From CAJXYS01 sp913063035 (GTDB taxonomy: Bacteria; Pseudomonadota; Alphaproteobacteria; Rhodobacterales; Rhodobacteraceae): 64,000 bases of DNA. The position numbers and the translations under genes are program-made. Shown in pieces: positions 36,852-45,174 of this stretch; position 1 is the first letter of the stretch; each line of letters starts with the position of its first letter. Location: the NCBI RefSeq assembly GCF_050586465.1, contig NZ_JBOCEG010000003.1, forward strand, positions 417,579 to 481,578. The letters are read 5' to 3'. Below the pieces are notes generated by a model. The model was given only the letters and a program-made list of their open reading frames with translations, did no database searches and was not told the origin of the DNA.

Positions 36852-39110
36852 GTGAGCAACAGCCGCGCGGGCAGGGTAAGCTGGGAGCGTCTGAACCGGC
36901 TGCGCAAGCAGCGTCGTTTCCAGAACGCCGCGACACTGGGGCTGGTGGGTCTCGGGCCGGTTCTCGCGGTTGCGACCTTCCTGATCCTCAATGTCTTCGA
37001 TCCCGGCGCCAGTGCCTTCAGCCTGCGGGCGATCCTGCTGGCCGATCTCGTCTATGTGCTGGCCATCGCCGCGCTGGTGCTGCAGCGGGTCGCGCGCATG
37101 GTCGCGGCCCGCCGCGCCAAGTCCGCAGGCTCGCGCCTGCATCTGCGGCTGACCGGCGTCTTCGCGATCATCGCGCTGATTCCCACCGTGCTGGTCGCGG
37201 TCTTTGCCGTGCTGACGGTGAATTTCGGGCTGGAGGGATGGTTCTCGGACCGGGTGCGGCAGGTGGTCGGCAATTCGCTGGCCGCGGCCGAGGCCTATGA
37301 ACAAGAACATCGCGACGACCTGACCGAGGATGCCGAGGCGCTGGCGGGCTTTCTCGGCCGCGCCAAGGCGCGGACCCAGTTCCTGTCGGACGGCGAGCTG
37401 CGCCAGCTGCTGACCCAGGGCCAGGCCCAAATCCAGCGCGGGCTGCGCGAGGCCTATGTCATCGACGGGGGCGGCGATCTCAGGGCGCGGGGCGAACGAA
37501 GCTATCTCTTCGATTACGAAGAGCCGGCCCCGGCGCAAATCTCCCGGGCCCAGGCCGGCGAAACCGTCATCATCCGCGACTGGGACAACAACGAGTTCCG
37601 CGCGCTGATCGCGCTCGACAGTTGGGCGGACCGGTATCTCTATGTCTCGCGCAACGTCGACGGGCAGATCCTGAACCTGCTGGATGAAACCCAGGAGACC
37701 GTGCGGCTCTACCAGCAACTGGAAAACGAGCGTGGCAGATTGCTGTTTGAATTCGGGCTGTTGTATCTCGGCTTTGCAGTGATCCTCATCCTTGCCGCGA
37801 TCTGGCTGGGGCTGTGGTTCGCCGAACGGCTGTCGCGCCCGGTGGGCCGGCTGGCGAGCGCGGCCCAGCGCGTCGGCGCGGGCGACCTGGACGTGCAGGT
37901 CAAGGTCGCGGACAGCGACGACGAGATCGCCATGCTGGGGCGGCTCTTCAACCAGATGACGCGCCAGCTCAAGGGGCAGCGGGACGCCTTGCTCGACAGC
38001 CACCGCCAGACCGAACGGCGCCGGCGTCTCTTCGACAGCGTGCTCTCGAGCGTGACCGCCGGGGTCATCGGGCTCGATTCCGAGGGGCGGCTCGATTTCA
38101 TGAACCGCTCGGCCATGCGGCTGCTGCTGCTGGACGAGGCGCGCGACAGCGACGTGGCCCTGCGTGCCGCCGTGCCGGAATTCGCCGGCCTTTTCGAGAC
38201 GATCAGCCAGGGCGGGGGCGAGGTGGCGCAGGAAGAGATCAAGGTCTCGCGCGACGGCAAGCTCGAGAGCCTGCTGGTGCGGATCGCCACGCGGCGCAAC
38301 ACCGCCGGCCGGCTGGAAGGCTACGTGGTGGCCTTCGACGACGTCACCGACCTGGTCAGCGCGCAGCGGATGGCGGCCTGGGGCGACGTCGCCCGGCGCA
38401 TCGCGCACGAGATCAAGAACCCGCTGACGCCGATCCAGCTATCGGCCGAACGGCTGCGGCGCAAGTTTCGCCCGCTCGCCGGCGACGAGGCGGCGGCGCT
38501 GGAACAATACACCGACGTGATCGTGCGCCAGACCAACGACCTGCGCCGGATCGTCGACGAGTTCTCGAAATTCGCCCGCATGCCCGAGCCCGACCGGAAC
38601 GAGCATGACCTGGCGGCGCTGGTGCGCGATGCCGTCTTCCTGCAGCGCGAGGGCATGCCGGAGGTGGAGCTGACCCTGGACTGCCCCGAGGGGCCGCTGC
38701 CCGCGGATATCGACCGGACCATGATCTCGCAGGCGCTGACAAACCTTATTAAGAACGCGGGCGAGGCCATTGAAAGCTATAAGGAAAAAGTCGGTGACGA
38801 TATCAAGCCGGAGATCCGCGTCGCGGTCCGCCAGTCGGAGTCGCGGATCGAGGTCACCATCGCCGATAACGGCATCGGCCTGCCCGAGGATCGCTCGCGG
38901 CTCTTCGAGCCGTATGTGACGACGCGCGAGAAGGGCACCGGGCTCGGTCTGCCGATCGTCAAGAAGATCGTCGAGGAACACGGCGGCACGCTCGAATTGC
39001 TGGACGCACCGGTCTTCGAGGGCGCCGATCACCGCGGCGCGCTGGCGCGGATGACGCTGCCGCGCGCGACGCCGCGCAAGAAGGGACTGACAGGGAGGCA
39101 TGTGGCCTGA
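36852..39110 (+). CDS. ntrY: Membrane sensor kinase NtrY
   Basis: 752 aa. Three N-terminal membrane segments (about 27-48, 57-78, 101-124), an extracytoplasmic region, a fourth membrane helix near 297-320, HAMP, a PAS domain and a kinase core with IAHEIKNPLTPIQLSAERL (His519) and GTGLGLPIVKKIV. NtrY pairs with NtrX and links nitrogen, redox and envelope responses. The start is GTG at 36852, with AAGAGGG upstream; an earlier in-frame ATG would add non-family residues. It follows ntrC after 78 bases and precedes ntrX by 19. Confidence 0.94.
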   Translation: MSNSRAGRVSWERLNRLRKQRRFQNAATLGLVGLGPVLAVATFLILNVFDPGASAFSLRAILLADLVYVLAIAALVLQRVARMVAARRAKSAGSRLHLRLTGVFAIIALIPTVLVAVFAVLTVNFGLEGWFSDRVRQVVGNSLAAAEAYEQEHRDDLTEDAEALAGFLGRAKARTQFLSDGELRQLLTQGQAQIQRGLREAYVIDGGGDLRARGERSYLFDYEEPAPAQISRAQAGETVIIRDWDNNEFRALIALDSWADRYLYVSRNVDGQILNLLDETQETVRLYQQLENERGRLLFEFGLLYLGFAVILILAAIWLGLWFAERLSRPVGRLASAAQRVGAGDLDVQVKVADSDDEIAMLGRLFNQMTRQLKGQRDALLDSHRQTERRRRLFDSVLSSVTAGVIGLDSEGRLDFMNRSAMRLLLLDEARDSDVALRAAVPEFAGLFETISQGGGEVAQEEIKVSRDGKLESLLVRIATRRNTAGRLEGYVVAFDDVTDLVSAQRMAAWGDVARRIAHEIKNPLTPIQLSAERLRRKFRPLAGDEAAALEQYTDVIVRQTNDLRRIVDEFSKFARMPEPDRNEHDLAALVRDAVFLQREGMPEVELTLDCPEGPLPADIDRTMISQALTNLIKNAGEAIESYKEKVGDDIKPEIRVAVRQSESRIEVTIADNGIGLPEDRSRLFEPYVTTREKGTGLGLPIVKKIVEEHGGTLELLDAPVFEGADHRGALARMTLPRATPRKKGLTGRHVA

Positions 39111-39129
39111 GGGCCGGCAGGGAAAGAAC

Positions 39130-40542
39130 ATGAGCGATATTCTTATTGTGGACGACGAGCGGGATATCCGCGAACTGATATCGGACATTCTCGGCGACGA
39201 GGGCTATGCCACGCGGCTGGCCGCCAATTCCGAGGACTGCATGCGCGAGATCAACACCGAGCCCCCGGCGCTGATCGTGCTCGACATCTGGCTGAAGGAC
39301 AGCAAGATGGACGGGATCGATATCCTCAAGACCGTCAAGCGCGACAACCCCGATGTGCCGGTGGTCATCATCTCGGGGCATGGCAACATCGAGATCGCGG
39401 TCGCCGCGATCAAGCAGGGCGCCTATGACTTCATCGAGAAACCCTTCAATATCGACCAGTTGCTCGTCGTCATTTCACGCGCCATGGAAGCCGCCAAGCT
39501 GCGGCGCGAAAACATGGAACTGCGCCGCCGCGACGTGACCACGGCCGAGATGATCGGCGGTTCCACCGCCTTCAAAGGGCTGAAATCCCAGCTCGAGAAA
39601 GTCACGAAATCCAATGGACGGGTGATGCTGTCCGGCCCCTCCGGCGCGGGCAAGGAGGTTGCGGCGCGCTTCATCCATGCCGGCTCGACCCGCGCCGGGG
39701 CGCCCTTCATGAGCATCAACTGTGCCTCGGTCGAGCCCGAGCGCATGGAAGAGGTGCTCTTCGGCCGCGAGACGGCGGAGCGCGGCGTGGAGCCGGGCCT
39801 GCTCGAGCAGGCCCATGGCGGCGTGGTCTTCTTCGACGAGGTGGCCGACATGCCGTCCGGCACCCAGTCCAAGATCCTGCGCGTCCTGGTCGAACAACAG
39901 TTCCAGCGTGTCGGCGGTGCCGACAAGGTGCGCGTGGATATTCGCGTTATTTCCAGCACCAGCAGGGACTTGATGGCTGAAATTCAGGCAGGGCGCTTCC
40001 GCGAGGAGCTCTATCACCGCCTGAACGTCGTCCCGATCGAGGTGCCCGCGCTGGAGGAACGGCTGGAAGACATCCCCGTGCTCGCGGCGCATTTCATCGA
40101 CGAGTTCCACCGCAGCCAGGGCCTGCCGAAACGCGAGCTGTCCTCCGAGGCCGAGGCGCTGCTCCAGACCATGCCGTGGCCGGGCAATGTCCGCCAGCTG
40201 AAGAACGTGATTGAACGCGTCCTGATCCTGGGCGACGGCACCGGGCCGATCGAGGCGCGCGAGTTGCCCACGGTCGAGGCCGAGGCGGGTTCGGGCTCGG
40301 GCCTGTCGCTGTCCGGGTCCATCGCGACGCTGCCGCTGCGCGAGGCGCGTGAACTGTTCGAGCGCGAATACCTGCTGACCCAGATCAACCGTTTCGGCGG
40401 CAATATCTCGCGGACGGCCAGTTTCGTCGGGATGGAACGCTCGGCGCTGCATCGCAAGCTCAAGTCGCTCAACGTGGTCACCACCAACCGCGGGGGCGCG
40501 CGGGTGGCGCGAATCCAGGACCACGAGACCGACGAGGCCTGA
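39130..40542 (+). CDS. ntrX: Response regulator NtrX (lacks GAFTGA)
   Basis: 470 aa: receiver with Asp52 (LIVLDIW), AAA+ domain with Walker A GPSGAGKE (169-176) and Walker B GVVFFDEVAD (231-240), and a Fis-type HTH (NISRTASFVGMERSALHRKL). Where sigma-54 activators have GAFTGA, this protein reads LFGRETAERGVEPG, so the sigma-54-contacting loop is absent, as reported for some Rhodobacteraceae NtrX. It should act as a repressor or a sigma-70 type regulator. It overlaps no neighbour; trkA follows 71 bases later. Confidence 0.95.
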   Translation: MSDILIVDDERDIRELISDILGDEGYATRLAANSEDCMREINTEPPALIVLDIWLKDSKMDGIDILKTVKRDNPDVPVVIISGHGNIEIAVAAIKQGAYDFIEKPFNIDQLLVVISRAMEAAKLRRENMELRRRDVTTAEMIGGSTAFKGLKSQLEKVTKSNGRVMLSGPSGAGKEVAARFIHAGSTRAGAPFMSINCASVEPERMEEVLFGRETAERGVEPGLLEQAHGGVVFFDEVADMPSGTQSKILRVLVEQQFQRVGGADKVRVDIRVISSTSRDLMAEIQAGRFREELYHRLNVVPIEVPALEERLEDIPVLAAHFIDEFHRSQGLPKRELSSEAEALLQTMPWPGNVRQLKNVIERVLILGDGTGPIEARELPTVEAEAGSGSGLSLSGSIATLPLREARELFEREYLLTQINRFGGNISRTASFVGMERSALHRKLKSLNVVTTNRGGARVARIQDHETDEA

Positions 40543-40613
40543 TCTGAAGGGGAATTGACCCCCCGCGCGGGCTCTGCCAAGAGGGGAGCCTGGACCGTTT
40601 TCGGGAGACCGTG

Positions 40614-41990
40614 ATGAAGGTCATCATCTGTGGGGCCGGCCAGGTCGGGTGGCAGATCGCGCGCCACCTGTCCTCGGAACGCAACGATGTCACGGTCGTG
40701 GACAGCAACCCGGATCTGGTGCGCCGCGCGTCCGACACGCTGGACGTGCAGGGCATCACCGGCTTCGCCTCCTATCCCGACATCCTCGACCGCGCCGGTG
40801 CGCGCGACGCGGACATGATCATCGCCGCGACCCATTCCGACGAGGTCAACATGGTCACCTGCCAGGTGGCCCATTCCGTTTTCTCGGTGCCGCGCAAGAT
40901 CGCGCGACTGCGCGCGCAGAGCTATCTGAACGCGATCTACTCGGATCTCTACCGGCGCGACCACCTGCCGATCGACGTGGTGATCAGCCCCGAGCGCGAG
41001 GTGGCCGAGGCCGCCCTGCAGCGGCTGTCCGCGCCGGCCACCTTCGATACCGAGAGCTTCCTCGAGGGCCAGGCGCAGCTGATCGGGCTGGTGCTGGACG
41101 AGACCTGCCCGGTGCTGCACACGCCGCTCCGCCAATTGTCGGAGCTGTTCTCGACGCTGCGGGCCATCGTGGTGGGCGTGCGCCGCGACCACACGCTCTT
41201 TACCCCCGATCCGGGAGACCAGCTTTTCCCCGGCGACCAGATCTACGTCTTCACCCATACGGAGGATCTGAACCGCACGCTCGAGATCTTCGGCAAGTCC
41301 ACGAAAAAGCAGGAACGCGTGATCATCATCGGGGGCGGCAATGTCGGGCTCAGTGTCGCCAAGCGGCTGGAGGCCCGCGCCGAACGTATCCGCGCCAAGG
41401 TGATCGAGAAGAACCGGGCCATCGCGGAACGGGCGGCCGACGCGCTGGAGCGGACGATCGTGCTGAACGGCGACGGGCTCGACATGGAGTTGCTCGACGA
41501 GGCCAACGTGACCCGTGCGGACGCGGTCCTGGCGGTGACCGACGACGACAAGACGAACCTGCTGGCCTCGGTGCGGGCCAAGGCCGCGGGTTGCCCGCTG
41601 GCCATCGCGCTCGTCAACGATCCGTCGCTGACTTCGCTGATGAAGCCGCTCGACATCGACGCCTTCATCAACCCGCGGATCACAACGGTCAGTTCGATCC
41701 TGCGCCATATCCGCCACGGGCGGGTGCGCGCGATCTATTCCATCGGCGACGCCGAGGCCGAGGTCATCGAGGCGCAGGTGCTGTCGACCTCGCCCATCGC
41801 CGGCCAGCAGATCCGCGACATAGACTTCCCCGAGGGCGTGCTGGTGGGCGCGCTGATGAAACGGGGCAAGGTCGTGCGCCCGACCGGCAGCATGCGGATC
41901 GAGGAGGGGGACGTCATCACGCTGTTCGCCATGGCCGCGGACGTGGCCGAGGTCGAGCGGCTGCTCCAGGTCTCGATCGATTTTTTCTGA
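40614..41990 (+). CDS. trkA: Trk potassium-uptake regulator TrkA
   Basis: 458 aa peripheral protein with two RCK/TrkA-N Rossmann domains (IICGAGQVGWQIAR and IIIGGGNVGLSVAK) and two TrkA-C domains. It binds NAD(H)/ATP and gates TrkH. The ATG at 40614 is six bases after GGGAG; a GTG at 40611 is too close to it. trkH starts four bases after the stop. The nearby ntrYX genes fit the conserved order, and the link between potassium uptake and NtrYX is often seen in this order. Confidence 0.97.
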   Translation: MKVIICGAGQVGWQIARHLSSERNDVTVVDSNPDLVRRASDTLDVQGITGFASYPDILDRAGARDADMIIAATHSDEVNMVTCQVAHSVFSVPRKIARLRAQSYLNAIYSDLYRRDHLPIDVVISPEREVAEAALQRLSAPATFDTESFLEGQAQLIGLVLDETCPVLHTPLRQLSELFSTLRAIVVGVRRDHTLFTPDPGDQLFPGDQIYVFTHTEDLNRTLEIFGKSTKKQERVIIIGGGNVGLSVAKRLEARAERIRAKVIEKNRAIAERAADALERTIVLNGDGLDMELLDEANVTRADAVLAVTDDDKTNLLASVRAKAAGCPLAIALVNDPSLTSLMKPLDIDAFINPRITTVSSILRHIRHGRVRAIYSIGDAEAEVIEAQVLSTSPIAGQQIRDIDFPEGVLVGALMKRGKVVRPTGSMRIEEGDVITLFAMAADVAEVERLLQVSIDFF

Positions 41991-41994
41991 GCCG

Positions 41995-43506
41995 ATGCGC
42001 GCGCTGCTTGATCTTCCGCTGTTCGTCATCCTGCTGGGCGTGGCGCTCCTGGCGATGTACGTGCCCGCGATCCATGGCGCCGTCGCCGGCGATTACGACA
42101 TCGCGCGGTCATTCTTCTATCACGGCACGCTGGGCCTGTTCCTGACCGGCATGATGGCGCTGGCCACGCTGGGGTATCATCCGAAGAATTCCGCCAGGAG
42201 CCACCTGCTGGCGCTGGTGGCTGGCTTCGTCGCGCTGCCGGCGGTGCTGGCGCTGCCGATGGCCCAGGTCGTGGTCGACGCGCGCTTCGTCAATCTCTAT
42301 TTCGACATGGTCGCCAGCCTGACCACGACCGGGGCCAGCGCCTTCGACGATCCGCGGCGGCTGGCGCCGACGCTGCACCTGTGGAAGGGGCTCGTCGCCT
42401 GGCTCGGCGGGTTCCTGTTCTGGCTGAGCGCGATCGCGATCATGGCGCCGCTGAACCTCGGCGGTTTCGAGGTCTTCGCCCGCGGGCCGGCCAGCCAGCA
42501 GGTGCGCGCCGGGGCGCAGATCCGCGTGGCCGACGCGACCGAGCGGCTGACCCGCTTTGCCGTCAAGCTCGTTCCGATCTATGGCGGGTTGACGCTCGTG
42601 CTCTGGGTCGGGCTGCTGATCCTCGGCGAAAGCGCGCTGGTGGCGCTCTGCCACGCGATGGCGACGATCTCGACCAGCGGGCTTTCCCCGGTCGGGGGGC
42701 TGGCCAATGCCGAAGCCGGGCTCGCCGGGGAGGCGCTGATCTTCGTCTTCCTGTTCTTCGCCGTCTCGCGCGCGACCTTCTCCGAGGGCCTGCGGCTCGG
42801 CACGCTGGCGCGGCTGCGGGCAGATCGCGAGTTCCAGCTCGCCGTCGCCATCGTGCTGCTGATCCCGGCCGTGCTGTTCCTGCGCCACTGGATCGGGGCG
42901 CTGGAGGTGAACGAGGACGAGAGCGTGATAGAGGGGCTGCACGCGCTCTGGGGCGGGGTGTTCACCGTGCTGTCCTTCCTGACGACGCACGGCTATGCCA
43001 GCCTCGACTGGGTGGCCGCGCGCGACTGGTCCGGCCTGCAGACACCGGGGCTGATCCTGATGGGGCTGGCGCTGACCGGGGGCGGGGTCGCCACCACCGC
43101 CGGCGGGGTGAAGCTGCTGCGGGTGCACGCGCTCTACAAGCACGGGATCCGCGAGATGGAAAAGCTGGTCCATCCCTCGTCGGTGGGGGGCGCCGGGGTG
43201 CAGTCGCGCCGCATCCGCCGCGAGGGCGCGCAGATCGCCTGGGTGTTCTTCATGCTGTTCCTGATCTCGGTCGGGCTGCTGATGATCATGCTGTCGCTGA
43301 CCGGGCTGGATTTCGAGAGCGCGCTGACATTCTCGATCGCGGCGCTGTCGACCACCGGGCCGGTGGCGACCTTCGCGGCCGAGACGCCGCTGTCTTACGG
43401 AACGTTGACCGACGCGGCAAAGCTGATGCTGTCCGGGGCAATGATTCTCGGCCGGCTGGAGACGCTGGTGATTATCGCGTTGCTGAACCCGGATTTCTGG
43501 CGCTAG
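41995..43506 (+). CDS. trkH: Trk potassium-uptake channel TrkH
   Basis: 503 aa with about ten to twelve membrane segments. Selectivity-filter-like turns are seen in SLTTTGAS, TISTSGLS, FLTTHGYA and ALSTTGPV, one for each of the four pore repeats. The gap to hfq is 139 bases (43507-43645) and holds no other gene; it should contain the hfq promoter. Confidence 0.97.
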   Translation: MRALLDLPLFVILLGVALLAMYVPAIHGAVAGDYDIARSFFYHGTLGLFLTGMMALATLGYHPKNSARSHLLALVAGFVALPAVLALPMAQVVVDARFVNLYFDMVASLTTTGASAFDDPRRLAPTLHLWKGLVAWLGGFLFWLSAIAIMAPLNLGGFEVFARGPASQQVRAGAQIRVADATERLTRFAVKLVPIYGGLTLVLWVGLLILGESALVALCHAMATISTSGLSPVGGLANAEAGLAGEALIFVFLFFAVSRATFSEGLRLGTLARLRADREFQLAVAIVLLIPAVLFLRHWIGALEVNEDESVIEGLHALWGGVFTVLSFLTTHGYASLDWVAARDWSGLQTPGLILMGLALTGGGVATTAGGVKLLRVHALYKHGIREMEKLVHPSSVGGAGVQSRRIRREGAQIAWVFFMLFLISVGLLMIMLSLTGLDFESALTFSIAALSTTGPVATFAAETPLSYGTLTDAAKLMLSGAMILGRLETLVIIALLNPDFWR

Positions 43507-43645
43507 AGCGCCCGGCGCGACAGTTTCGACCGAGAAATCCCCATGATTCGGGTGGAAATTCCGCTCGCTCCCATCCATATTTGGGCGCGATGCATAACAA
43601 CGGGCTGCCGCCGCCAAGGCAGACAAGACAAAAAGGCAACGAAGA

Positions 43646-43885
43646 ATGGCCGCCGATAAACAGAATTTGCAAGACGCATTCCTGAACCACGTTCGCAAGA
43701 CCAAGGTTCCCGTGACGATTTTCCTGATCAACGGTGTCAAGCTGCAGGGTGTCATCACCTGGTTCGACAATTTCTGCGTACTTCTGCGCCGCGACGGGCA
43801 ATCGCAACTCGTCTACAAGCACGCGATCTCGACCGTGATGCCCGCGCAGCCGATCAATCTCTACGACGGGGACGCGGACAGCTGA
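43646..43885 (+). CDS. hfq: RNA chaperone Hfq
   Basis: 79 aa. The Sm1 core has QDAFLNHVRKTKVPVTIFLI and the Sm2 motif reads YKHAIST, with the conserved distal/proximal residues present. It pairs small RNAs with mRNAs. It lacks the long acidic C-terminal tail of E. coli Hfq (102 aa), the usual alphaproteobacterial form. hflX follows 26 bases later. Confidence 0.98.
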   Translation: MAADKQNLQDAFLNHVRKTKVPVTIFLINGVKLQGVITWFDNFCVLLRRDGQSQLVYKHAISTVMPAQPINLYDGDADS

Positions 43886-43911
43886 TGGCGCGCGTCTCGG
43901 ACGGGGGCTAA

Positions 43912-45168
43912 GTGCGCGCCTACGTCCTTCACCCCGATATCCAGAACGAGCCGGAGCGCCGCGACCCGGCCTATGCGCTCGAAGAGGCGCTGGCGCTGGC
44001 CGAGGCGCTCGGCGACGTGGAGCTTGTCGGCGGCGAAATCGTCCCGCTGCCGCGGGCGCGGGCGGGCTACCTGTTCGGCAAGGGCAAGATCGCCGAGCTC
44101 GGCGCGCGGCTGGAGGCGGCCGAGATCGGGCTCGTCCTGGTCGACGGCCCCGTCACGCCGGTCCAGCAGCGCAATCTCGAACGCGAATGGAAGGTCAAGG
44201 TGCTGGATCGCACCGGGCTGATCCTCGAGATCTTCGCCGACCGCGCCCGCACCCGCGAGGGCGTGTTGCAGGTCGAGCTGGCGGCGCTCAGCTACCAGCG
44301 GACCCGGCTCGTCCGGGCCTGGACCCACCTCGAACGCCAGCGTGGCGGTCTCGGGTTCGTGGGCGGCCCCGGCGAGACGCAGATCGAGGCCGACCGCCGC
44401 GCCATCGACGAGCAGATCGTGCGGCTTCGCCGGCAGCTTGACAAGGTGGCCAAGACCCGTGGCCTGCATCGCGCCGCCCGGCGCAAGGTGCCTTATCCGG
44501 TGGTTGCCCTGGTGGGCTACACGAATGCCGGGAAGTCCACGATCTTCAACCGCTTGACCGGCGCCGATGTCATGGCCAAGGACATGCTCTTCGCCACGCT
44601 CGATCCCACGATGCGGGCGATCACCCTGCCGTCCGGCCGCGACGTCATCCTGAGCGATACGGTGGGCTTCATCTCGGATCTGCCGACGCAGCTCGTCGCG
44701 TCCTTCCGCGCGACCCTCGAAGAGGTTCTGGACGCCGACCTGATCCTGCATGTGCGCGATATCTCGCATCCCGAAACGGACGAACAGGCCGCCGATGTTC
44801 GCGAGATCCTCGACGATCTCGGCGTGGCGCGCGACCGGGCCGACCGGATGATCGAGATCTGGAACAAGATTGACCGCGTCGCCCCCGACCACCGCGCCGC
44901 GCTCGAGGCGCGGGCGGCGCGCGACCCACAGGTGCTGGCAGCCTCGGCCTGGACCGGCGACGGGATCGGCGCGCTCCAGGATGCCGTCGACGCGGCGCTG
45001 GCCGAGCCGGTCAGCACCGCGCATCTGCATCTCGGCTTCTCCGAGGGCCGGAAACGCGCCTGGCTCTACCAGCAGGGGGTGGTCGAGGACGAGGCGCAGA
45101 CCGAGGACGGGCTCGACCTGACGGTCACCTGGACCGAAACCCAGGCGCGGCGTTTCGAGAAACTCTGA
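43912..45168 (+). CDS. hflX: Ribosome-splitting GTPase HflX
   Basis: 418 aa: N-terminal HflX domain with KGKIAELGARL and GGPGETQIEADRR, then a G domain with G1 GYTNAGKST, G3 DTVGF and G4 NKID. It dissociates stalled ribosomes under stress. The start is GTG at 43912 after a GGGGGCT stretch; no ATG keeps the frame earlier. Cotranscribed with hfq (26-base gap), the same pairing as in E. coli. It converges with the acylase gene six bases away. Confidence 0.95.
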   Translation: MRAYVLHPDIQNEPERRDPAYALEEALALAEALGDVELVGGEIVPLPRARAGYLFGKGKIAELGARLEAAEIGLVLVDGPVTPVQQRNLEREWKVKVLDRTGLILEIFADRARTREGVLQVELAALSYQRTRLVRAWTHLERQRGGLGFVGGPGETQIEADRRAIDEQIVRLRRQLDKVAKTRGLHRAARRKVPYPVVALVGYTNAGKSTIFNRLTGADVMAKDMLFATLDPTMRAITLPSGRDVILSDTVGFISDLPTQLVASFRATLEEVLDADLILHVRDISHPETDEQAADVREILDDLGVARDRADRMIEIWNKIDRVAPDHRAALEARAARDPQVLAASAWTGDGIGALQDAVDAALAEPVSTAHLHLGFSEGRKRAWLYQQGVVEDEAQTEDGLDLTVTWTETQARRFEKL

Positions 45169-45174
45169 ACCGTC

